From contig DATGEL010000039.1 in NCBI GenBank assembly GCA_035310145.1, positions 1-64,000 of the forward strand: a DNA stretch of 64,000 nucleotides, written 5' to 3'. Origin of the DNA: Dehalococcoidia bacterium (GTDB lineage Bacteria > Chloroflexota > Dehalococcoidia > CAUJGQ01). Position 1 is the stretch's first letter, and each line of letters starts with the position of its first letter. Below the pieces are notes generated by a model. The model was not told the DNA's origin. It worked only from the letters and a program-made list of their open reading frames with translations, and ran no database searches. Made by a program: the position numbers and the translations under genes. Positions 43,556 to 52,064 of this stretch are shown in pieces.

Positions 43556-46255
43556 ATGAATCACCCAGCGCAGCCTGCGCCCGTTCCGCCGCACTGGAGC
43601 ACCGTCCTGCGCGGGCTACGGCAGGCGCGCGGCGTTACCCAGGACGGCTGGGCCGCGCTGATCGGCGTTGGCCGGGCGACGGTGCAGCGCTGGGAACGCG
43701 GGGAGGTCACCCCCAGCGCCGACACCGCCGAGGCGCTGCTGACGGTCTGCCGCGGGCAGGGGTTGCTCCGCACCTTCGAGCGTGGCCCTCTCCGTGGGCT
43801 GACGGTCACCGCTGAGCTGCTGCGGGAGCTCTTGGCAGAGGCCCGAAGCGGCACGGCGCCACGCTCTGTGCCGCCCTCGCTCGTGCAGCTGCCGGCGCGT
43901 CCAGCGCCAGTGCCCGGTACCCTCCCCATACCGCTGACCCGTCTCGTGGGGCGGGCGGACGAGTGTACGACGATTCCCCGGCTGCTCTCCTCCGGCCGCC
44001 TGGTGACGCTGACGGGCGCAGGCGGCGTCGGCAAGACGCGGCTGGCGTTGGAAGTGGCCGCGGCGCTAGCCGCGACGATCTTCGACGACGTCGTCTTCGT
44101 GGACCTGGCGCCGTTGCGCGACCCGGAGCTCCTCCCGGCGGCGATCGCGCGGGCACTCGGTTTGCGGGACGCCCCCGACCTGCCGCTGCCGGAGCGCCTC
44201 GCGCTTGCCCTGCGGACTTGGTCACTCTTGCTGGTGCTGGACAACTTCGAACACCTGCTGCCGGCCGCGCTGCTCCTCCCCCAGCTACTGCGCGCCGCGC
44301 CCCAGCTCACGCTACTCGTGACGAGCCGTGCACCGCTGCGGCTGCGCGGCGAGCGCGCCGTCCCGATCGCGCCGCTGGCGCAGCCGGACCCGGCCGACGT
44401 AGCTCTGGAGGCGTTGGCGCACTCCCCCGCGGTGGCGCTCTTGGTGGAACGGGCCCAGGATGTGCGGCCAGACTTCGCCCTTACGACGGCGAATGCCGCC
44501 GCTGTGATCGAGATCTGCCACCGCCTGGACGGGCTGCCGCTCGCGCTGGAATTGGCCGCGGCCCGGCTCCGACACCTCTCAGCGGCGGCGATCGCCGCGC
44601 GGCTGGACGCCCGCCTCATGCTGCTGACGGGTGGGCCACGCGATCTGCCGCAGCGCCAGCAGACGCTGCGTGACACGATTGCCTGGAGCTACGACCTGCT
44701 CACGCCCGCGGAGCAGCAGCTCTTCCGGCAGCTGTCGGTGTTCGCGGGCGGTTGCACGCTCGACGCCGCCGCGACCATCTGCGACAGCACGGGCGACCCC
44801 GGCGTGGATACGTTCGATGGCCTGGCGGCGCTGCTCGACGCCAGTCTGCTGCAGCAGTCGGACGGTCCGGACGGCGAGCCGCGCTTCCGCATGCTGGAGA
44901 CCGTGCGTGAGTACGGCGCGGAGCAGCTGGTAGCGAGCGCGGAAGCGGATACTGTTCGGCGCCGGCACGCGGACTTCTTCGTGGCGCTGGCTGAGGCATT
45001 CGAGCCACGCCTGCGACAGGCCCACCGAGAGCCCTGGCTCCGGCGCCTTGACGCGGAGCTGGACAACCTGCGCATGGTACGGGCCTGGAGCTGCGCGGAA
45101 ACGGACGAGGGCAGGGCAGCCCTCCGCCTGGCGGGGGCGCTCTGGTACTACTGGTGGCACCGTGACGCGCTCGGCGAGGGGCGACAGGCCACCATGGCAG
45201 CGTTGACCCTGCCTGCGGCGCACCATGCCGATCGAACGCGCGCCGCGGCACTGTTCGGCGCGGGCTTCCTGACACGCGAGGTCGGCGACCGAGCGGCCGC
45301 GCGCCTGCTCCTGGAGCAATGCGTGCGCCTGGGACCCGAACAGGCTACTCCGGCCACGTACGCCGCCGCACTCGCGTTCCTCGCCGGGCTGTTGGTCGTC
45401 GCCGGCGATCTGGCTGCGGCGCGGCGGCTGGCCGAGGAGAGTCGGTCGCGCGCCGCGGCCGCCGGGGAACTGTTCGCGCTCACGTGGGCGAACGCGGCGC
45501 TGGTTGGGGCCTGCTTACGCTCCGGCGACCGCTCTGGAGCCCGGGTGTATGCCGACGAGACGCTGCGCTGTGGCCGCCAGCTCGAGATGGAACCGCTCGG
45601 CCTGCACACCCAGGCGATGGTGGACCTGGCCGAAGGTCAGTACGAGCAGGCACGGGTGCGTTTCAGCGAGCTGCTGGCACTGGCGCAGGCGCGGGACTCC
45701 GCGTTTCTGATCGCGGGGGCACTCCATATGCTGGCGGTGATCGCGCTGCAGCAGGGCGATCTCCACCTGGCGGAGACGCTGCTGCAGGACAGTATCGGTC
45801 GCACCCGCCGCATCGGCGTCGACGTCAGCCCGGTGCTGGCCACGCTTGGCCAGACGATGCTGCAACAGGGGAACACCAAAGCAGCGGTATCCATCTGTGC
45901 GCAGTGTCTCGAATCTCGTCGCGGGATCAGCCGATCGCCGTCTGACCGGCTCGTCCTGCGGGTGCTGGCGCAAGCAGCGGAGCAGAGTGGTCTGCTCACG
46001 GACTGTGCCCGTCTGATGGCCGCCATCGCCGTGCAGCGGAACAGGTTCGCGGTGGAGCAGTTCGGCTTGCAGGAGGCGGAGCAGGCAGTGGTCGAGCGGG
46101 TGCGGGTCGCCCTGGGCGAGGAGGCGTTCGCCGCGGCCTGGGCAGCGGGCGTGGAGCTCTCTGCTGATGAAGCGATCGAGCTCGGGCTCGCGGCCGTGAC
46201 CGAGCTGCAGCAGCTGCTCGTCACCGATACGGCCGCGGTCGGCGAGCGCCGCTAA
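43556..46255 (+). CDS. STAND-type transcriptional regulator: XRE HTH, NB-ARC ATPase, TPR region
   Basis: The 899-residue protein begins with an XRE-like helix-turn-helix (about residues 12-65, VTQDGWAALIGVGRATVQRW). An NTPase of the AP-ATPase/NB-ARC class follows: LTGAGGVGKTRLALEVA (Walker A), LLVLDNFEHLLPA (Walker B), TSRAPLRLRGE and GLPLALELAAARL. A winged-helix region and about 400 residues of TPR-like helical repeats make up the rest. Such STAND proteins stay inactive until a ligand binds the repeat domain. The target promoter is probably the divergent one serving the two exported proteins. Signal unknown. Confidence 0.9.
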   Translation: MNHPAQPAPVPPHWSTVLRGLRQARGVTQDGWAALIGVGRATVQRWERGEVTPSADTAEALLTVCRGQGLLRTFERGPLRGLTVTAELLRELLAEARSGTAPRSVPPSLVQLPARPAPVPGTLPIPLTRLVGRADECTTIPRLLSSGRLVTLTGAGGVGKTRLALEVAAALAATIFDDVVFVDLAPLRDPELLPAAIARALGLRDAPDLPLPERLALALRTWSLLLVLDNFEHLLPAALLLPQLLRAAPQLTLLVTSRAPLRLRGERAVPIAPLAQPDPADVALEALAHSPAVALLVERAQDVRPDFALTTANAAAVIEICHRLDGLPLALELAAARLRHLSAAAIAARLDARLMLLTGGPRDLPQRQQTLRDTIAWSYDLLTPAEQQLFRQLSVFAGGCTLDAAATICDSTGDPGVDTFDGLAALLDASLLQQSDGPDGEPRFRMLETVREYGAEQLVASAEADTVRRRHADFFVALAEAFEPRLRQAHREPWLRRLDAELDNLRMVRAWSCAETDEGRAALRLAGALWYYWWHRDALGEGRQATMAALTLPAAHHADRTRAAALFGAGFLTREVGDRAAARLLLEQCVRLGPEQATPATYAAALAFLAGLLVVAGDLAAARRLAEESRSRAAAAGELFALTWANAALVGACLRSGDRSGARVYADETLRCGRQLEMEPLGLHTQAMVDLAEGQYEQARVRFSELLALAQARDSAFLIAGALHMLAVIALQQGDLHLAETLLQDSIGRTRRIGVDVSPVLATLGQTMLQQGNTKAAVSICAQCLESRRGISRSPSDRLVLRVLAQAAEQSGLLTDCARLMAAIAVQRNRFAVEQFGLQEAEQAVVERVRVALGEEAFAAAWAAGVELSADEAIELGLAAVTELQQLLVTDTAAVGERR

Positions 46256-46373
46256 GGCGACCATGGTCGCGGCTAGGGAGAGCGCCCTGCTGGCTCACAA
46301 GGCATCGCAGCCCAGCGCAGGCGCGAGCTTTTGATACACCTCTATTTCTGTGTCAAAATCCAGGTTTAAAGCG

Positions 46374-46396
46374 ACGGCGCTTTGCGATGCAAAGCG
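46374..46396. terminator. Hairpin between convergent genes
   Basis: GGCGCTTTGC is mirrored by GCAAAGCGCC around GAT, between the STAND regulator stop and the end of the minus-strand crotonase gene. An AT-rich imperfect inverted repeat (TTTTGATACAC with GTGTCAAAA) lies just before it at 46328-46357. Either could end transcription. Confidence 0.5.
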
Positions 46397-46519
46397 CCGG
46401 GTGGACCCTGCCTGTGGCGCGCCGGCCTCGCCCGGCAGGCTGTGGGCAAACGGCAGCAGCCCGCGGCAGCCATGCCGCGGGGAAGCGTGAGCGCACGGTC
46501 GCGGCGGCGGCTCAGCGGG

Positions 46520-47416
46520 TCAGCGGACGGTCGCCGCTTCTTTGCGGGCGACGTAGGCGGCGCTGGCGCGGCCGTCCCCGAACTTGGAGTCGCGCCATTC
46601 CAGCGCGGGCTTCAGCCCCTTCTCGCGGGCGATCTTGTTGAACTCGGCCACGCTCGGCGCCTGGTGGGCGCGGCCGTCCATCTCCGTAGCGATGCGCTGC
46701 ATCGTGCGGGCGCCCATCAGCTCCAGCGCTAAATTGCAGGTGCGCTTGTTGGCCGCCAGCAGGTCGGTGTCGATCAGCGCCAGCTTGTCGGCAAGACTCT
46801 CCACCGCCTCGTCGAGCTTGTTCGCGGGCACGGCCTGCAGCACGAGGCCGATCGCGGCCGCATCGGCGCCGCTGATCGAGTCGCCGGTGAGCAGCATGCG
46901 CTTCGCCCACTGCGGGCCGACGTGATAGGTCCACATGTGGTGCGGCGGCTGGCCCATCGAGCGCACCGGCGGGAAGCCGATCACCGCGTCCTCCGCGGCG
47001 ATGATCATGTCGCAGAGCAACGCCACGTCCGTGCCGCCGGCCAGGCAGTAGCCGTGGAGTTGCGCGATCACCGGCTTGTGCATATCGAAGAGGAGCATGC
47101 GCAGCCGCTGCGACTGCTCCATCTGCCAGATGTCGTCTTCCAGCGAGGTACGGCCGCGGTAGGTGGTCGTCTGCGGCTCCGTGGCCGAGCGGCGAGCGCC
47201 GCCGGTCAGGTCGTAGCCGGCGGAGAAGGCGCGTCCGGCGCCCTTGAGGATGACGCAGTGCACCTCGGTGTCGTTGTCCGCCTCGTTCAGCGCCTGGTTC
47301 AGCTCCTGCTGCAAGGTCACGGAAAGCGCGTTCAGCTTCTCCGGTCGGTTGAGCGTGATCCGCGCCCGCCCGCGCTCCTTCTGATAGAGGATGGTCTCGA
47401 AGTCCAGCTCCGGCAT
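46520..47416 (-). CDS. Crotonase-fold protein lacking the usual catalytic glutamates
   Basis: The 298-residue protein keeps the fold marks ITLNRPEKLNALSVTLQQEL and the oxyanion region AFSAGYDLTGG. The first Glu site reads GYCLAGGTDVALL (Asp instead of Glu). The second reads GFPPVRSMGQPP with no acid. It is therefore unlikely to be an ordinary enoyl-CoA hydratase. Other crotonase reactions such as isomerisation, thioester hydrolysis or dehalogenation are open. AGGAGG precedes ATG 47416. It follows an SDR gene by 31 bases. Confidence 0.85.
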   Translation of the reverse strand: MPELDFETILYQKERGRARITLNRPEKLNALSVTLQQELNQALNEADNDTEVHCVILKGAGRAFSAGYDLTGGARRSATEPQTTTYRGRTSLEDDIWQMEQSQRLRMLLFDMHKPVIAQLHGYCLAGGTDVALLCDMIIAAEDAVIGFPPVRSMGQPPHHMWTYHVGPQWAKRMLLTGDSISGADAAAIGLVLQAVPANKLDEAVESLADKLALIDTDLLAANKRTCNLALELMGARTMQRIATEMDGRAHQAPSVAEFNKIAREKGLKPALEWRDSKFGDGRASAAYVARKEAATVR

Positions 47417-47447
47417 TGTGCTCCTCCTCGCCGCGATGCCCGCTCCG

Positions 47448-48188
47448 CTATTCAGATCGGTGACCGCCTGCTGGAAAGGCAGACGTACCCGCACTCCCGA
47501 TCTGTAGCACGTTTCCAGTCGTCGTGGCGCCTGCATCGGAGGCAAGTTGCACGATTAGCCGGCCGAGCGCCGCCAGTTCGGCTTCGCTTTCGCCTCCGCC
47601 CGGCGCGCTGAGCGCGAATGCATTGATCGTGATGCCCCGCTCCGCCACTTCCAGCGCGATCGCCCGCACCAACCCGGTCAAGCCCGCCTTCGCCGCGCAG
47701 TAGGCCGCGCTCTCCGCCTCGCCGCGTTCGGCCAGCACCGAGCTGAGCAGCACGATGCGGCCGCCGTGCGCGGCCATCTCGCCCAGCGCCGCGCGGCAGG
47801 CATAGAAGGCGCCGCTCAGGTTCACGCCGAGCACACGCGTCCATTCGGCGTCGCTGGTCTTCTCCGTCGGGCGACGCAGGAAGGCATCGGCGGCGTAGAT
47901 CAGCAGGTCGAGTCCGCCCATCTCCTTCGCGACCTGGCGCGTGGAGACGCGCACGTTCTGCCCGAGCGCCAGGTCGAAGGCGTACTCCGCCGCGCGCCGC
48001 CCAGCGGCCTCGACCGCCCGCCGCACGCGGCGCACCGCCATGACTTCGTCGCCGTCGAGCGAGCCGGCCGCCACGGCCACATCGGCGCCCGCCTCGGCCA
48101 GCGCCAGCGCCGCCGCGCGCCCCGCCGCCGTGCCGGCTCCCAGCACCAGCGCCCGCCTGCCCGCCAGCCCCACCGCCGTCTCAGCCAT
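47448..48188 (-). CDS. Short-chain dehydrogenase/reductase
   Basis: The 246-residue Rossmann enzyme has an altered nucleotide motif, VLGAGTAAGRAAALALAEAG, then LDLLIYAADAFLRRP, catalytic Ser in RIVLLSSVLAE and the YxxxK pair in AAYCAAKAGLTG. It probably reduces or oxidises a hydroxyacyl or similar substrate with NAD(P). It is upstream of the altered crotonase and likely in one operon, divergent from the acyl-CoA mutase gene. Confidence 0.9.
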   Translation of the reverse strand: MAETAVGLAGRRALVLGAGTAAGRAAALALAEAGADVAVAAGSLDGDEVMAVRRVRRAVEAAGRRAAEYAFDLALGQNVRVSTRQVAKEMGGLDLLIYAADAFLRRPTEKTSDAEWTRVLGVNLSGAFYACRAALGEMAAHGGRIVLLSSVLAERGEAESAAYCAAKAGLTGLVRAIALEVAERGITINAFALSAPGGGESEAELAALGRLIVQLASDAGATTTGNVLQIGSAGTSAFPAGGHRSE

Positions 48189-48411
48189 ACATCTGCCACC
48201 CGTCGCCTAGCCCCGCTTTGATTCGACATCGCCGCTGCGCGGCAATCTGAAGAAAGCCGCGTCAGCATATGAAGTCTCCGTCTGCCATGGGCGCGGCGCG
48301 CCCATCTGCAACCCTTGCGCTGCGCTCATGCGAAGTCTCCGACGGTTGCGCTGCGCTCTGGCCCGACGCGGGCAGGGTTGGCCCCAGCCACTCCAAACAA
48401 CTTCCGCCATT

Positions 48412-48438
48412 CCCCCTCTCCAGTCCCTGGAGAGGGGG
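48412..48438. repeat. C/T-rich palindromic repeat, copy G (perfect 12-bp stem)
   Basis: CCCCCTCTCCAG pairs with CTGGAGAGGGGG around TCC and is followed by CCAGGGGGTGAGGCC, the reverse complement of the flank seen in copy D. It lies in the intergenic space between the divergent SDR and acyl-CoA mutase genes. Confidence 0.75.
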
Positions 48439-48483
48439 CCAGGGGGTGAGGCCACGTGATGATACCGCCCTCTCGAAACCCGT

Positions 48484-48492
48484 TGCTATACT
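48484..48492 (+). promoter_or_regulatory. Extended -10 promoter for the acyl-CoA mutase gene
   Basis: TGCTATACT lies 59 bases before the mutase ATG and matches the extended -10 element upstream of the cupin gene at 26347-26355. No clear -35 element is seen. Confidence 0.5.
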
Positions 48493-48550
48493 GAAACCAC
48501 GGCCGGATCGTACGCCTGCGCCCGATCTGGCGACCAAGCCCGGAGGTCTC

Positions 48551-50230
48551 ATGCCGATGCTGTACGACGCCAACACGCTCAAAGACCTCGCGGCACGGCG
48601 GGCGGCCAACGACGAAGCGGCACGGAACGGCGGCACTGAAGCGCCTGGTCCGTTCGTGACGACCTCAGGCCGCCCGATCGCGCGCCTCTACGGCCCCACG
48701 GACTTGCCCGACTTCGACTACACGTGCGACCTGGGCGATCCGGGCGAGTACCCGTACAAGCGCGGCGTGCACCCAACCGGCTACCGCGGCAAACCCTGGA
48801 CGATCCGTATGTTCGCCGGCTTCGGCTCGGCCGAGGAGACGAACGCCCGCTACCGCTACCTGCTCGATCACGGCGAAACGGGCCTCTCCGTCGCCTTCGA
48901 CATGCCCACGCTGATGGGTTACGACACCGACGACGAGTGGGGACTGGGCGAGTTCGGCAAGTGCGGCGTCGCCGTCTCCTCGCTCGCCGACATGGAGATC
49001 CTGTTCAGCGGCATTCCCGTGGACCAGATCACGACGAGCATGACGATCAACTCGCCCGCCGCCGTGATCTGGGCGATGTACATCGCCGCGGCGGAGAAGC
49101 GCGGCATCGGCCGCGAAACGCTGGGCGGCACGCTGCAAAACGACATCCTCAAGGAGTACATCGCCCAGAACGAGTTCATCTTCTCGCCCGAAGACTCGAT
49201 GCGCCTCGTCACGGATACGATCGAGTTCGGCAGCCAGCAGCTGCCGAAGTGGAACACGATCAGTATCTCCGGCTACCACATCCGCGAGGCCGGCGCCACG
49301 GCGGTGCAGGAGCTGGCCTTCACCCTGGCCGACGGCATCGAGTATGTGAAGTGGGGCATCGCGCGCGGCCTCGACGTGGACAGCTTCGCGCCGCGCCTCT
49401 CCTTCTTCTTCAACGCCCACAACGACTTCTTTGAAGAGATCGCCAAGTACCGCGCCGCGCGCAGTGTCTGGGCCAAAGTGATGCGCGAGCGCTTCGGCGC
49501 CAGGAACCCGCGGAGTTGGTGGCTGCGCTTCCACACGCAGACGGCCGGTGTCTCGCTCACCGAGCAGCAGCCCGAAGTCAACCTGATCCGGACCACGATC
49601 CAGGCGCTGGCGGCGGCGCTGGGCGGCACGCAATCGATGCACACCAACTCCTGGGACGAGGCGCTGGCGCTGCCCAGCGAGAAGGCCGTGCGCCTGGCCG
49701 TGCGCACGCAGCAGGTGATCCTGCACGAGTCGGGCGTGGCGAACACGGTGGACCCACTGGGCGGCAGCTACTTTGTGGAGAAGCTGACGGCCGAGATGGA
49801 GCGCGAGTGCTTCGCCTACTTCGAGCAGATCGACGCGCTGGGCGGCGTGCTGCCGGCGATTGAAGCGGGCTTCTTCCAGCGCGAGATCGCCGATTCCAGC
49901 TACCGCTACCAGCGCGAGATCGACCGCCACGAGCGCACGATCGTCGGCGTCAACGACTATCAGCTCGACGAGCCGATCGAGATCCCCATCCTGCGCATGG
50001 ACCCCGAGGGCGAGGAGAAGCACCTGGCGCGGCTGAACCGCGTGCGCCGCGAGCGCGACCAGGAGGCGTGGCGCGGGGCGATGACGCGGCTCGACCACGT
50101 GCTGCGCGACGGCACGGCGAACACGATGCCGGCGATCCTGGACGCGGTGAACGCCTACGCCACGCTGGGCGAGGTCTGCGGCGCCATGCGCAAAGTCTTC
50201 GGCGAGTACAATGAGCTGGTGGTGGTGTAG
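48551..50230 (+). CDS. B12-dependent acyl-CoA mutase large subunit, isobutyryl-CoA mutase-like
   Basis: The 559-residue TIM-barrel subunit matches the methylmalonyl-CoA mutase family ([56 protein letters not shown]). It lacks the C-terminal cobalamin domain, so a separate small subunit must exist elsewhere. Two specificity residues differ from methylmalonyl-CoA mutase: Tyr89 becomes Phe88 (IRMFAGF) and Arg207 becomes Gln206 (YIAQNE). Phe and Gln at these places, 118 residues apart, are the signature of isobutyryl-CoA mutase. Isobutyryl-CoA/butyryl-CoA isomerisation is therefore more likely than methylmalonyl-CoA. CGGAGG precedes ATG. Confidence 0.9.
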   Translation: MPMLYDANTLKDLAARRAANDEAARNGGTEAPGPFVTTSGRPIARLYGPTDLPDFDYTCDLGDPGEYPYKRGVHPTGYRGKPWTIRMFAGFGSAEETNARYRYLLDHGETGLSVAFDMPTLMGYDTDDEWGLGEFGKCGVAVSSLADMEILFSGIPVDQITTSMTINSPAAVIWAMYIAAAEKRGIGRETLGGTLQNDILKEYIAQNEFIFSPEDSMRLVTDTIEFGSQQLPKWNTISISGYHIREAGATAVQELAFTLADGIEYVKWGIARGLDVDSFAPRLSFFFNAHNDFFEEIAKYRAARSVWAKVMRERFGARNPRSWWLRFHTQTAGVSLTEQQPEVNLIRTTIQALAAALGGTQSMHTNSWDEALALPSEKAVRLAVRTQQVILHESGVANTVDPLGGSYFVEKLTAEMERECFAYFEQIDALGGVLPAIEAGFFQREIADSSYRYQREIDRHERTIVGVNDYQLDEPIEIPILRMDPEGEEKHLARLNRVRRERDQEAWRGAMTRLDHVLRDGTANTMPAILDAVNAYATLGEVCGAMRKVFGEYNELVVV

Positions 50231-50250
50231 CCCCCGCAACTGCGAGAGAG

Positions 50251-50454
50251 ATGACGATGGCGACGGACGGCAACACGGCGGGCCAGCCGCTCACGCTCCA
50301 ACTCGACGCGGCGACGTTCGAGGCGTTGCAGCGCACGGCCGCCGAGCGCGGGCTGGCGCCGGCGGATCTCGTGGCACGCTGGGTGCGCGAGCGGCTGGCG
50401 CACGAGAGCGAGCGCGAGAAGGGCCGCGCCCGCCCGCAGCGGCCCGGCGCATAG
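50251..50454 (+). CDS. Small ribbon-helix-helix-like protein
   Basis: The 67-residue protein has a strand (PLTLQLDAATFEALQRTA) followed by two helices (GLAPADLVARWVRERLAHES), the size and order of a ribbon-helix-helix DNA-binding domain. It lies 20 bases after the mutase gene and may be its cotranscribed regulator. No toxin partner is adjacent. The basic C-terminal tail is low complexity. Confidence 0.6.
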   Translation: MTMATDGNTAGQPLTLQLDAATFEALQRTAAERGLAPADLVARWVRERLAHESEREKGRARPQRPGA

Positions 50455-50483
50455 CCGGCCGCAAGACGCGTGCTGCATGACAA

Positions 50484-50504
50484 AACCGGCCCATCGGGCC
50501 GGTT
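50484..50504 (-). terminator. Intrinsic terminator of tRNA-Pro
   Basis: On the minus strand AACCGGCCC-GAT-GGGCCGGTT is followed by TTG, giving a U-rich tail with the end of the stem. It lies 15 bases after the tRNA 3' end. Confidence 0.75.
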
Positions 50505-50518
50505 CGCTGTGCCACTGG

Positions 50519-50593
50519 TCGGGGTGGGCGGATTTGAACTGCCGGCCTCTGCGTCCCGAACGCAGCGCTCTAACCAAGCTGAGCTACACCCCG
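50519..50593 (-). tRNA. tRNA-Pro (CGG)
   Basis: The minus strand folds as a cloverleaf: acceptor CGGGGTG with CACCCCG, anticodon stem CTGCG/CGCAG around TTCGGGA (anticodon CGG), and T-arm with GTTCAAATCC. Discriminator A, as in tRNA-Pro. CCA not encoded. Confidence 0.94.
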
Positions 50594-50673
50594 GAGCGCC
50601 GGCCGCGGCGCACGCCGCCGGACACCACAAGATCATAACAGGCGGAGCGCGGCGCTGTCCAGCGACGAGCGGC

Positions 50674-50883
50674 CTAGCGGAAGCGCGGGCTGTGCAGCGC
50701 GCCGCTGGTGATCGGCTCGTCGATATAGAGATCGCCGTTGCGGATCTTGATATTGAAACCGCAGTCGGGGTTGGTGCAGGCCCAGGCCTTGAAGTGGATC
50801 GCCGCCCCCTGGCTGCCGAAGTCCGAGAGGGGCACCAGGTCGCCGTCCTTGCACTTCTGGCACTTCGGAAAGATCATCTCCAC
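50674..50883 (-). CDS. Small zinc-ribbon protein
   Basis: The 69-residue protein has two cysteine pairs, CQKCKDGDL and CTNPDCGF, about 30 residues apart, forming a zinc ribbon. The C-terminal part (NIKIRNGDLYIDEPITSG) is beta-rich. GTG 50883 is preferred because GGGAGG lies at proper distance. ATG 50877 is an alternative two codons downstream. Function unknown. It is downstream of nothing on its strand and precedes tRNA-Pro. Confidence 0.7.
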   Translation of the reverse strand: MEMIFPKCQKCKDGDLVPLSDFGSQGAAIHFKAWACTNPDCGFNIKIRNGDLYIDEPITSGALHSPRFR

Positions 50884-51015
50884 CACCCACCTCCCGCCCC
50901 TGGCGCGAGTATAGCAAGCCCCCCGGCACGGACCACGGCGCACAACCCGCGCCGCGTTAATACTTGTTTAACATGTTGGCCGCCGCTGCGTCCATCGAAA
51001 ATCGGTGCAGCCTCT

Positions 51016-51050
51016 CCCCTCGCGGTACAATTGCAAGCGGGCGCGAGGGG
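51016..51050 (+). promoter_or_regulatory. Promoter of the two-component operon inside an inverted repeat
   Basis: A -10 element TACAAT (51026-51031) is bracketed by a perfect 9-bp inverted repeat, CCCCTCGCG (51016-51024) and CGCGAGGGG (51042-51050). The position of the arms suggests an operator. An AT-rich stretch (TTAATACTTGTTTAA) lies further upstream near 50957-50971. Confidence 0.45.
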
Positions 51051-51212
51051 ATTTAGCGGTTCGTTGACGACTGCTTAGCCCGGCGATAAGCCGCCGCGCC
51101 GCCGGCTCTGCGACAATCAGATCGCCGGCCGCGCCCGCGGTCGGTCCGCCGTGCGCCGCGAACCGCCGCGGGTCACACGTGCGAGCCGGCCCCGCCAGGA
51201 GAGGACTTGCCC

Positions 51213-51935
<723 letters not shown>

Positions 51936-52064
51936 TCGATTGGAAGCGGTGGTGGGCGCCGAAGGGGCGGAGGACGCGGGGATCCGGGCGGTGGGTACGG
52001 GCGGAGGCACTGATGACCCCTGCGCCCCGCGCCCTATGCCCTTGACCCTGCGAACGGGGCCAGC

